Assembly (NCBI GenBank): GCA_016198745.1
Contig: JACQHZ010000087.1
Coordinates: forward strand, 1 to 43,009
Source of the DNA: Verrucomicrobiota bacterium
GTDB lineage: Bacteria > Verrucomicrobiota > Verrucomicrobiia > JABWAM01
Reading direction: 5' to 3'
DNA: 43,009 bases
A program made the translations under genes and the position numbers. Numbering within the stretch: position 1 is the stretch's first letter; each line of letters opens with the position of its first letter. Positions 1-7,366 of the stretch are shown piece by piece. The notes under the pieces were generated by a model. It was not told the DNA's origin and did no database searches. It was given only the letters and a program-made list of their open reading frames with translations.

Positions 1-18
1 GTAAGCGAGGAAATCGGG

Positions 19-116
19 CATGGTTCAACGGTTCCAGGTTCACGGTTCACGGTTGACGCTTTCCAGCTTGAATTTGTTCAACCGTGAACCCCTGAACCGT
101 TGAACCTTGAACCATG
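19..116. repeat. Imperfect inverted repeat at the left edge
   Basis: The left arm (19-56) and right arm (78-116) are imperfect reverse complements built from variants of GGTTCAACGG and GTTCACGGTT, and both outer ends read CATGGTTCAA or its complement. The spacer is about 21 bases. The arms contain small direct repeats, so several foldings are possible. There is no T-tract, so I do not call it a terminator. It lies upstream of the truncated sulfatase. Confidence 0.6.
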
Positions 117-255
117 CCGGAATTCGCGGCTCGCCGAGTCGCGCCTGCAACTGCTTGGAATCGCGAGGCCCGGCGAATCGGAGTTAGCCGCCAAGCTTTG
201 AGACCGAAAATTCCTCGACTGTCCGAAGCGGATGAATCAATCTGGGGGAAACGCC

Positions 256-840
256 ATGCCGCCCCGATCGCCGCATATCGTTCTGATCATGGCCGACCAC
301 CTCCGGCGGGATTGCCTTTCCTGCTACGGCCATTTGCCGGTGAACACGCCGCATCTCGACGCGTTGAGCGCCGAGGGCCTGGTGTTTGAACGCGCCTATT
401 GCTCGACGCCCTTGTGCGTTCCCACGCGGGTTTCCATGTACACCGGCCAATGGCCGCACACCAACGGCGTGCTGGTCAATGGCGGCAGTTTTGAAAAGGA
501 AAAACCGTACGCCACGCTCGGCCTCGAACATCCGACTCTTTACGAACAACTCGACTGCGCGGGTTACGGGATCACGCACGTCGGGATCGAGCATTGCCAT
601 TCCCTTCCGCCGCTCCAGACGCGGGTTCCCCGCGCGCGCATCCAGGACGGCTGGAACACATGGGAACGGGTCATGCAGGAGCACGGGAAGAACGTCCAGG
701 GGCGTCTCGTTCCCGAACACCGGCGGCCTTGTCCGGATTTTGAGGATGGGAAGCCCGTGGTGAAACACTTCAAACCGCCCGGCGGCGGCCGCGGGCGGAG
801 GCGCCAATTGATCAGTCACATTGATGATAAAATCACATGA
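256..840 (+). pseudogene. Sulfatase, 3'-truncated N-terminal part
   Basis: The translation opens like an arylsulfatase-family enzyme: HIVLIMADHLRRDCLSCYG carries the N-terminal metal-binding region, and CVPTR is the C-x-P-[S/T]-R site whose cysteine becomes formylglycine, followed by an MYTGQ segment. Complete sulfatases of this type have about 450-550 residues. This frame stops being sulfatase-like near residue 175 and ends in a Gly/Arg-rich tail after about 194. The C-terminal half, with further metal and substrate residues, is absent, so it is probably inactive. I start at the ATG at 256 because GGGGGAA lies just upstream; an in-frame ATG at 232 is possible. No signal peptide is visible. 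The stop overlaps the next gene's start as ATGA, so translation may still couple to the aldolase-like gene. Confidence 0.75.
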
Positions 841-1760
841 GCAAAATCACCTTGAGCAAAGCACGAGCAGCGCTGACGGGACCGATTGCGTCCATCCGAA
901 CACCGTTCAACCGCGATGGTTCAATTGACTTCAACGGCGTACGGCGGATGATTGATTTCAACATTGCCGCGGGCAGCAAGACCGCCCTCCTGACCGCTGG
1001 AGACAGCCACTTCCATTGCATGACCGACGACGAGATTGCTGAAATCAATCGTGTCATGGTCGAGCACACCGCAGGACGCGCGATGACTGTCGCCTGCGAC
1101 TGGGAATTTGCCACGCCGCAGGCGGTGGAATTTGCCCGTTACTGCGCCGATATTGGGGCGGATATTCTGATGGCGCGGCCAGCCGACTGGGGCAGCTCAA
1201 CCACGCTCGAATCGTTGATGGAACACTATGCAGCAATCGCCGAGCTTATCCCGCTCATGTTCGTGAACAACATCTTTGGCGGTCGCTCCGAGAAGTTCAC
1301 GATCGACGCCACGAAGGCTCTGCTCGCACGCGTTCCGAACATGATCGCCATGAAGGAAGACGTAACCGGCGACATCGGGAGGAAGTCTTGTCTTCTGGCA
1401 CATGAACGTTGGGGCGTGTTTTCGGGCGGCGGGTTGCGCAATCATCTCGACATGCACCCTTATGGTTGCGACGGTTTCATGGACCGTCACCTGAACTTTG
1501 CGCCCAAGGTCAGTCATCGTTACTGGAAAGCAATCCAACATGATGATCTGGCGACGGCGCGCAAGGTGATTCAGGAAATCGAGATACCGCTCGAAGATTT
1601 CATGGCCTCCTTCCCCGGCGGCCGCGACGCCGCCGTGCACGGCCTGATTGAGATCGCCGGCATTGCCGGTCGCTGGCGCCGCAAGCCTTATCACAGCCTG
1701 ACAGACTCAGAAATGGCGCGGCTCAAGGCTTTTGTGAAGCGGATGAAACTGATGGCGTAA
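837..1760 (+). CDS. Dihydrodipicolinate synthase / N-acetylneuraminate lyase family protein
   Basis: A protein of 307 residues with the class I aldolase TIM barrel of the DapA/NanA family. It starts with the typical TGPIASIRTPF strand, and the Schiff-base lysine lies in AMKEDVTGD (Lys173). Family members catalyse reversible aldol reactions on pyruvate or related 2-oxo acids. The tyrosine usually found in the P-x-x-x-Y-N motif seems to be valine here (PLMFVNN, Val143), so the substrate or chemistry may differ from DapA. No signal peptide is visible, so it is cytoplasmic. The start overlaps the stop of the truncated sulfatase, which suggests an old operon for a sulfated or acidic sugar. It is not assigned as dapA. 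Confidence 0.82.
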   Translation: MSKITLSKARAALTGPIASIRTPFNRDGSIDFNGVRRMIDFNIAAGSKTALLTAGDSHFHCMTDDEIAEINRVMVEHTAGRAMTVACDWEFATPQAVEFARYCADIGADILMARPADWGSSTTLESLMEHYAAIAELIPLMFVNNIFGGRSEKFTIDATKALLARVPNMIAMKEDVTGDIGRKSCLLAHERWGVFSGGGLRNHLDMHPYGCDGFMDRHLNFAPKVSHRYWKAIQHDDLATARKVIQEIEIPLEDFMASFPGGRDAAVHGLIEIAGIAGRWRRKPYHSLTDSEMARLKAFVKRMKLMA

Positions 1761-1775
1761 GTTCGCGCGCCCGCA

Positions 1776-1881
1776 CGGAAGGGTTTTCTTGAGGCGTTTC
1801 TTCCCCCCGCTCATTTCATCAAGGCGAAACGCTGGGCGCGGCGCGCAACTTATCTTAAAACAGAACAAGTTTTTATTTCTT
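1776..1881 (+). repeat. Relic of a GntR/LacI regulator 3' end (copy A)
   Basis: Bases 1776-1814 match bases 11644-11682 of the intact regulator, the part encoding RKGFFEAFLPAAH. Bases 1815-1853 match its last codons at 12031-12072, which encode FHPGETLGA. The roughly 350 bases between them are missing, and the two pieces are not in one frame, so this is a dead remnant. From 1827 to 1881 it is essentially identical to relic B (6353-6407). That shared part includes bases beyond the regulator stop, with the palindrome-like AAAACAGAACAAGTTTTT. Confidence 0.75.
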
Positions 1882-1939
1882 GCGGGTATCGAAGTCATTG
1901 CTTATTTTTCCGGCCGTTAAAAACAACCGTGTATTTCGC

Positions 1940-2311
1940 ATGAAAGTTTTTGCACCATTTATTCTGACGCTGCTCCTCATCGCGATGCCGAGCGGAAATC
2001 GCTTGGGCGCATCCGGATGCTACACGGGCGGACCCTTTGTTCCGCCGGTTCAGGGAAAGGAACAGTGTCTGGATTCGGAGAAATACGAGGTGGGCAAACA
2101 AATTTTTACCGGCAAGATGCGGCTTGATGCGATTTCGGACGGCGATGTGGAAGCGATGCGGAAAAAGCTGAAGATCGCCCAGGAACAACTGCCCGAACAC
2201 GCGCAGAAAACGGTCGATCTGCCGTCCCTGGCGGGGCAGCTCGATCCCAAACAATGGAACGCTCTGGCCTACTACCTGCTGGTGCGCCACAAAATCAAGC
2301 TCGATCCATGA
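1940..2311 (+). CDS. Small exported protein of unknown function
   Basis: About 123 residues when started at the ATG at 1940, which gives MKVFAPFILTLLLIA followed by a polar region, a clear signal peptide. The 1880 start would add an unlikely extension running through relic A. The mature part has two cysteines (GCYTGG and EQCLDS), then YEVGKQIFTGK and a helical C-terminus ending LAYYLLVRHKIKLDP. YEVGKQIF resembles the opening of some c-type cytochromes, but there is no CXXCH, so heme binding is not supported. The stop overlaps the next gene's ATG at 2308, so it is co-translated with an outer-membrane barrel and probably works with it in the periplasm. Confidence 0.65.
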   Translation: MKVFAPFILTLLLIAMPSGNRLGASGCYTGGPFVPPVQGKEQCLDSEKYEVGKQIFTGKMRLDAISDGDVEAMRKKLKIAQEQLPEHAQKTVDLPSLAGQLDPKQWNALAYYLLVRHKIKLDP

Positions 2312-3150
2312 TCCACCGCGTTGTATTTCTCGTTTGCTTTTTCGCGGGACTGCGCGCGGCTGCGGCGCAAAGCGCATGGCTGCCGGACCCGGGGGATGTG
2401 AGGGTCACTGCCAGCTACAGTTATCAGACCTTCGAGGATTTTTGGGTTGGGACAAGGAAAATGACGCTGCCTTCAAGCGTCGAGCAACAGACGGTGTGCA
2501 CCGGCCTGGACTGGGGATTGACGCAGGATTTCGCGCTTGATCTGTCGATCGGTTACACGTCCACCTATTATTCGCAAGCGCCCGAAACCGACGAGGATGG
2601 ACTGGCCGACACGCGCTTTGGCGGGCGCTGGCGGTTCCTCGATGAATTTGAACACGACGACTGGTGGACGCCGACTCTTGCGTTGCGCGCAGGCGGGATT
2701 GTCGAGGGGACCTATGCCACCCCGGAGGCGGGAACTCCCAACGCCCCCGGGGATGGCGCTTCGGGCATGGAAATTTCGCTTTTGTGGGGAAAGACAATCG
2801 GCAAGACCGGCTTTGGTTTCTACGGCGATCTGGGTTATCGCAACCGCAACGAAAGCGTGCCCGACGATTTTTTCTTTTCGGCCGGCGTTTACAAGACATT
2901 CTTGAAAAGTTTTTCGGCGAACTTCGGGTTTCGTCATGTGGAGGGACTTTCGGGGCTTGACATTGGCGGACCCGGTTTCGCGCCGGACCGCTTTCCCGAA
3001 ACCAGGGAGATCAACGAGAGTATTGATTACGGCTTGGGATACACGGACCAAGGCCGCCGATATTATGGCGTGTTCGGTTCCAACACGCTCGACGGAAGGA
3101 ACACGGGAGAAAACCAGGTCATGGGCGTCACGATCAGTCTGCCGTTTTGA
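2308..3150 (+). CDS. Outer-membrane beta-barrel protein (transporter-like)
   Basis: About 280 residues. A signal peptide (MIHRVVFLVCFFAGLRAAAA, cleaved near Ala-Gln) is followed by alternating amphipathic strands rich in aromatic residues and glycine (VTASYSYQTF, LDLSIGYTSTYY, GFYGDLGYRNR). The chain ends in VTISLPF, with the terminal phenylalanine expected for BAM-inserted barrels. The size fits a 12-14 strand barrel; the family (for example MetA-like phenol-pathway porins) cannot be fixed from motifs. I chose the ATG at 2308 rather than the frame opening at 2254 because it overlaps the upstream stop (ATGA) and begins exactly with the signal peptide. Tandem hairpins follow the stop. Confidence 0.7.
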   Translation: MIHRVVFLVCFFAGLRAAAAQSAWLPDPGDVRVTASYSYQTFEDFWVGTRKMTLPSSVEQQTVCTGLDWGLTQDFALDLSIGYTSTYYSQAPETDEDGLADTRFGGRWRFLDEFEHDDWWTPTLALRAGGIVEGTYATPEAGTPNAPGDGASGMEISLLWGKTIGKTGFGFYGDLGYRNRNESVPDDFFFSAGVYKTFLKSFSANFGFRHVEGLSGLDIGGPGFAPDRFPETREINESIDYGLGYTDQGRRYYGVFGSNTLDGRNTGENQVMGVTISLPF

Positions 3151-3180
3151 TTGAGCCTCTTGCAAAACTCCGCCGCGAGA

Positions 3181-3245
3181 TGTAGCTGCGCTTCTGCGAA
3201 GCGCAGATTTTCGTTGGACGGCGCTTCACAGAAGCGCCGCTACAT
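3181..3245. terminator. Tandem hairpins between convergent genes, possible bidirectional terminator
   Basis: The first hairpin has an 8-bp stem CTGCGCTT/AAGCGCAG (3186-3206) followed by ATTTTCG. The second is GGCGCTT-CACAG-AAGCGCC (3220-3238). The whole element is bounded by TGTAG and CTACA, and the wider flanks by TTGCAA (near 3161 and 3253). It lies between the plus-strand barrel gene and the minus-strand membrane gene, where a two-way terminator would fit. The ends also resemble the palindrome at 37059-37087, so it may be one of a repeat family. Confidence 0.5.
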
Positions 3246-3284
3246 TGAATCTTGCAAGCAGTTCGATTTAAAACGAGTTGCTCC

Positions 3285-4679
3285 CTACCGGCGGCGGTAG
3301 GAAAACCAATCCCATAGGAACGCAATGAGAACAATCCCGTACTCCGCAGGTCGCACCCAAAGAGGATGTTCATAAGCCGCAAGGTTGTGGGCGGCCAGAT
3401 GCAACCCATGGATGTAACTGAGGCTGACGGTCGCCAGCCACGCCCAAATCCACGCGGAAGGGAAGACGCACGCGAAAGGCAGCATCCAAAGCAAATACCA
3501 CGGGTTCACCACGGGCGAGAGCAGAAAGAACAAGCCAAGAATCCAGTCGCCTCGCGGGAAGGGATGATTGCGATGTTGCTGATGTTTCCACAACAGCAAG
3601 CAACCCGCGGCCAGCGCGGCAAGGGCGCACAACCGCGCTGCGGGTCCTCCAAGAATCCACGTTTGCAGTCCGTACAGACTCGAATTGAACTCCCAACTCC
3701 GCGCGAAAACTTTCAGCGTGGCGGCTTCGCCCCAGGCGCCTTGAGCCAGGAAAGGAACCCGAAGAACCGCCAGCGTTCCCAGAAACAGAGGCAACGCGCG
3801 TCTCCAAACGCCCGACAAAATGAAAGGGGCCAATATCAAGGCGAACGCCTTGGTCTCGACGGCCGCCGCCAGCCAAACGGCGGCTTGTCCCGGTTTTTCG
3901 TTTTTTAAGGCGTAAAGAGAGGCGGTCAGAAAATAGATTCCCAGCGAATCAATATGCGCCGTGAACATGGTTTCCTTGATGAGCAACGGACACCAGGCGT
4001 AGAGAAATACGCCGGCGGGCGATGCCAGCCTGACAAGGAATCGCCACGTGAGAAGATCAGCCAGCAAAAGAATGATTTTCAGCGGCAGGAGGCTGCCGGG
4101 GGATATTTTGTGCGACAACAAGAACGCGTACTGACACATCGGACTGTAAATGGTTGGAAGATCGGGATGGTTGATCTGATCGAGAATCCGGTGAAACGGA
4201 GCGGGCACATTCGGGTCTTGAAAAAAATCGATCGGGCGCCAGCCGTAGGGACTTCCCGTGAGCGCAAACATCCGCCCATCCCACAGGTAACGCGCATAAT
4301 CGTCCTCAAGGAGAGGGGCGCCCGCCAGGCCGACTCCGCGAAAAAGCAGCGCCCATATCAGGACGCGTTTTGGGGAAAGGATTTCCGGATGGTTTCGCCC
4401 GAAAACCCATATTGCGAGCGTGGCCATCCATGCGGCAGCCATGGCGCCCAGGAAAAGATTCAGCGGCGCCTCGGGTGTCCGGTATGATGCCGCGGCCAGA
4501 ATGGCGTATGCGGCCAGACAGACCGCGCCGGCGACATCCAGAGCCGCGAACGACGGAATCAACTTCACGCGCCAGGGCTTCATCGGACGACGAGTGCGGG
4601 GGCCGTCAATATGAAGATGCCGCGACAGGGGTTGCCGCATTGCTGAGAAAGATTTGTTGGCATTGATTGTAAAATCCAT
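3285..4679 (-). CDS. Polytopic membrane protein, GT-C-fold glycosyltransferase-like
   Basis: 464 residues with about ten to twelve hydrophobic segments. The motif LLEDDYARYLWDGRMFALTGSPY (near residues 122-145) carries the acidic DD-x-x-RYLWDG pattern of the first extracytoplasmic loop of GT87/DUF2029-type and mannosyltransferase-like GT-C proteins, which transfer sugars from polyprenyl-phosphate donors. The C-terminal part has PVVNPWYLLWMLPF, also typical. Acceptor and sugar are unknown. The ATG at 4679 is preceded by AGGTAGGAA on the coding strand, which supports the long start, although the first 33 residues are polar and MKPWRV (4583) is an alternative. It is divergent from the cyclase gene. 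Confidence 0.72.
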   Translation of the reverse strand: MDFTINANKSFSAMRQPLSRHLHIDGPRTRRPMKPWRVKLIPSFAALDVAGAVCLAAYAILAAASYRTPEAPLNLFLGAMAAAWMATLAIWVFGRNHPEILSPKRVLIWALLFRGVGLAGAPLLEDDYARYLWDGRMFALTGSPYGWRPIDFFQDPNVPAPFHRILDQINHPDLPTIYSPMCQYAFLLSHKISPGSLLPLKIILLLADLLTWRFLVRLASPAGVFLYAWCPLLIKETMFTAHIDSLGIYFLTASLYALKNEKPGQAAVWLAAAVETKAFALILAPFILSGVWRRALPLFLGTLAVLRVPFLAQGAWGEAATLKVFARSWEFNSSLYGLQTWILGGPAARLCALAALAAGCLLLWKHQQHRNHPFPRGDWILGLFFLLSPVVNPWYLLWMLPFACVFPSAWIWAWLATVSLSYIHGLHLAAHNLAAYEHPLWVRPAEYGIVLIAFLWDWFSYRRR

Positions 4680-4818
4680 TACTTTCCTACCTCATGTGAA
4701 CGGTCCGCGTCACCATCAACTTGTCTCCTCCGTTGCGCCCCATGGCCCTTCGGAGGATCAACAAGGACTTTCCGTTGTGAGAGAAGCCGACGCATCGGGG
4801 AGTGAGAAGTTGCCGGGG

Positions 4819-6324
4819 ATGAAAAAGCCTGAGACGGTCTTCTCGCAGTTCTCGCGTCTTTCCTTTCGCGCCGGCCTGCGGACAAAAATCCTCCTGGCCA
4901 TGATTTTTGTGGCGCTGCTTGTCGCCGTGGCCATGGCGGCCGCCAACTATCATCTTCGCCGAAAGGATCTGCTCCGCGATTTCCAGATGTTCGTGCGAAA
5001 GACATCGGGAACAGCCGCCCTATCCATCTCGGTTGAGGACATCATGCAAATTGAATGGAACGCCGACGCTGCAAAGCCGGAGTTTCAACGCGCCAAGAAT
5101 GTCCTGAAACGGACGCAGGCCATCAATGGCCTCAAAGAAGACGAAATCTACATCCTGCGCCCGATTCATTCAGAAAAAGGCGAAACTGAATTCGTCGTCA
5201 TGGCGCACGACAAGCCTTTTATCGGCAACACGTACATCATTCCCGAAGTAAACCGTGCGGCGTTCCGCAAAGCCCTTCAGACAGGCCAGCCGCAACACAC
5301 GGAGATTTATACGGATAGTCATGGGACGTGGATCAGCGGCTACGGTCCCATCCTGGGACGTCAGGGACAGGGGGTGGCGGTGTTGGAAGTTGACGCGGAA
5401 ATCGGCCGGTTTTTCAGAAAGCAACGCGCAGAACTGATCTCATCCCTTGGCGTGGGCTTGGGCGCCTTGGCGCTCGCCATGTTGCCGGGTCTCATGTTTG
5501 CATCCACGTTGACGAAGGGAATCAACCTCCTGGCAACGAACGTCAAGCGTTTTCAAGCCGGCACGACCCTCGCGCGGGTGCTCATCGAGACCGGCGATGA
5601 GGTTGAAAAACTGGGGCATGCCTTCAATGAAATGACCGTTGTCGTCCAGGAGAAACTGACATTGATTTCCTTTGTGTCGCGTTTCACTGCCGACGCGGCT
5701 CGAAGAAGCCGCCATGATCCTGCTCTGTTGAATGGGGGCGAACACGAGGTCGTCATCCTCTTTGCAGACATCAGAGGATTCACCCGTTTTTCGGAGAACC
5801 GGGATGCGATGGAGGTGGTCAATGGTCTCAACCAGATTCTGTCTGCAGAAACGGAGGTCGTGCTCTCGCGTGGCGGCGACGTGGACAAGTTCATCGGCGA
5901 CGCCATCATGGCGGTTTTCATGCAGCACGGCGCCGGAGTGAACAGCGCCGTGCTGTGCGGCAAGGAGTTGTTGCGGCGGATTCACGAAGAAACAGTGAAC
6001 ACCGGCTGGGATATCGCCCTGGGCGTTGGAATTCACAGCGGACGGGCGATCCTGGGCGCCATGGGTTCCAGCGTCCGGCGCGATTTCACTGCCATTGGGC
6101 ACACGGTGAACCTTGCCTCGCGATTATGCGGCAAGGCGGGCCGATGGCAGCTTATTGTCAGTGGACATGTTTTCAATCTGATGGGCAAGGAATTGAAGGT
6201 CGACTTCGAGCCGGCTGATCCTCTACTGCTCAAGAACATCAAGCATCCCGTGAAGGTTTATACCTACACGCTTCCCATATTTTCCAATGGACGCAATTCT
6301 GGCGATCATCATCCTCGCCCTTGA
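4819..6324 (+). CDS. Membrane-bound class III adenylate/guanylate cyclase
   Basis: About 501 residues. Order: short cytoplasmic N-terminus, TM helix (about 23-42), periplasmic sensor region of about 160 residues that looks Cache-like (GPILGRQGQGVAVLEVDAE), TM helix (about 207-230), a HAMP-like linker, and a cyclase homology domain from about 310. Metal aspartates are in LFADIRGF (Asp317) and KFIGDAIMAVF (Asp361). Lys357 and Thr424 sit at the base-selecting positions, and TVNLASR gives Asn431 and Arg435, so all key residues are present. The Lys/Thr pair favours ATP. It should make cAMP in response to an external signal. I start at the ATG at 4819; a GTG at 4777 with AAGGA upstream is a serious alternative. 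The frame opening at 4654 would overlap the divergent neighbour. Confidence 0.85.
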   Translation: MKKPETVFSQFSRLSFRAGLRTKILLAMIFVALLVAVAMAAANYHLRRKDLLRDFQMFVRKTSGTAALSISVEDIMQIEWNADAAKPEFQRAKNVLKRTQAINGLKEDEIYILRPIHSEKGETEFVVMAHDKPFIGNTYIIPEVNRAAFRKALQTGQPQHTEIYTDSHGTWISGYGPILGRQGQGVAVLEVDAEIGRFFRKQRAELISSLGVGLGALALAMLPGLMFASTLTKGINLLATNVKRFQAGTTLARVLIETGDEVEKLGHAFNEMTVVVQEKLTLISFVSRFTADAARRSRHDPALLNGGEHEVVILFADIRGFTRFSENRDAMEVVNGLNQILSAETEVVLSRGGDVDKFIGDAIMAVFMQHGAGVNSAVLCGKELLRRIHEETVNTGWDIALGVGIHSGRAILGAMGSSVRRDFTAIGHTVNLASRLCGKAGRWQLIVSGHVFNLMGKELKVDFEPADPLLLKNIKHPVKVYTYTLPIFSNGRNSGDHHPRP

Positions 6325-6408
6325 CTTGATCGCACCCCGATTTCATCCAGGCAAAACGCTGGGCGCGGCGCGCAACTTATCTTAAAACAGAACAAGTTTT
6401 TATTTCTT
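6322..6408 (+). repeat. Relic of a GntR/LacI regulator 3' end (copy B)
   Basis: Read in the regulator frame this encodes TLIAPRFHPGKTLGAARNLS and a stop. It corresponds to the last codons of the intact regulator at 12012-12072 (TLIMPQFHPGETLGAACNY). Nothing of the upstream regulator gene remains. Bases 6353-6407 match copy A, including AAAACAGAACAAGTTTTT after the stop. The relic sits 37-120 bases upstream of the pseudopilin gene, where the regulator gene would stand in an intact cassette. Confidence 0.78.
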
Positions 6409-6444
6409 TCGGGGATTGCAGGTGGCGCTTAAGTTTACGGCTAA

Positions 6445-7263
6445 ATGAGGCGCGTGGCCGGCCATCGCATGAAAACGTCAAAACCCGAACGCAATTCGAT
6501 CGAGGGCTTTACTCTGATTGAACTTTTGGTGGTGGTTGCCATCATCAGCATTCTGGCTGCGCTGCTGATGCCCGCCCTCAAGAGCGCGCGCGAAAGCGCG
6601 AGAGCGGTCCAGTGTCTCAACAACTTGAAACAGATCGGGACGGCGGCCTTCATTTACGCGGATGACAACGATGGAAGGAACATCGAGTGCGGCCAACCTC
6701 ATGTCAGTTCGTGGGTGATTTGCAATCAAGCGGTCACCATTCAACACGCCCGGTGCAAGTGGCTGGACGATTTGTGGAAAATCATGGGGCAAAAAATCGA
6801 AGTCCTGGAATGTCCCAGCCAGCGATTCGAACGCGCCGCCTCTTATCCCGGACGTTCTCCCGCCGGACCGCGCAAGTATTATCCGGGTTACGGGATCAAC
6901 CCGCGCGCGACGGCCTACGGCGGCGCCGGCAGTCCGTACCCGCTCAATGCGGCGGTTCATCTGAGTTATGTCAAGAACCCGCAAAACAAGGTCTGGTTTG
7001 GCGACAGTAGCTGGCAGACCTACTATCTGAAAGAGATGTGGGCGCCGACATTTGCGCCGTATGAAAATACAGGCGCTGCCGGCACCACGGACGCTCAGCC
7101 GGTGTCCAGACGCCACAAGGGGGGCAGTAACATTTTATTTTTTGATGGTCATGCCGCGTGGATGCATTATTCCGCTCTGACGCCGCCCAGCGCAAACGGG
7201 TGGGAACCCATTTACAAGACCTACTGGGACCCCGACGAGGACAACTTGAACACCACGCCGTGA
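6445..7263 (+). CDS. Pseudopilin-like protein with type IV prepilin leader and H-X9-DG motif
   Basis: 272 residues. A prepilin leader ends [20 protein letters not shown] (cleavage before Phe, Glu at mature position 5), then a long hydrophobic helix and the segment [23 protein letters not shown]. The C-terminal domain contains [16 protein letters not shown], the H-X9-DG motif common in Planctomycetes and Verrucomicrobia. It is processed by a prepilin peptidase and anchored in or released from the inner membrane. Its role is not known; type II secretion minor-pilin-like function is plausible. Start at 6445 or 6469, with no clear ribosome site for either. It stands between a regulator relic and a decayed lyase, and it is a close paralogue of the protein at 17091 (both end [18 protein letters not shown]). 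Confidence 0.88.
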   Translation: MRRVAGHRMKTSKPERNSIEGFTLIELLVVVAIISILAALLMPALKSARESARAVQCLNNLKQIGTAAFIYADDNDGRNIECGQPHVSSWVICNQAVTIQHARCKWLDDLWKIMGQKIEVLECPSQRFERAASYPGRSPAGPRKYYPGYGINPRATAYGGAGSPYPLNAAVHLSYVKNPQNKVWFGDSSWQTYYLKEMWAPTFAPYENTGAAGTTDAQPVSRRHKGGSNILFFDGHAAWMHYSALTPPSANGWEPIYKTYWDPDEDNLNTTP

Positions 7264-7327
7264 AAACCATTTCTGCCAAGCGATTCGGGCGCTTTCAGGG
7301 TGATAATGGAAAAGAGACCCCGAATTC

Positions 7328-7349
7328 TGCTGATCCTTACGGATCAGCA
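7328..7349. promoter_or_regulatory. Perfect hairpin upstream of the lyase start
   Basis: TGCTGATCC (7328-7336) and GGATCAGCA (7341-7349) form a perfect 9-bp stem with the loop TTAC. It lies 17 bases before the ATG at 7367 and 65 bases after the pseudopilin stop. There is no T-tract. It could be an operator or an mRNA structure controlling translation of the lyase frame. The paralogous lyase at 12167 has no matching hairpin. Confidence 0.4.
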
Positions 7350-7366
7350 ACGTGAGTGATGTTCTC

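Noticed and set aside
1940-2311. c-type cytochrome
   Set aside because: YEVGKQIF looks cytochrome-like, but no CXXCH heme site is present.
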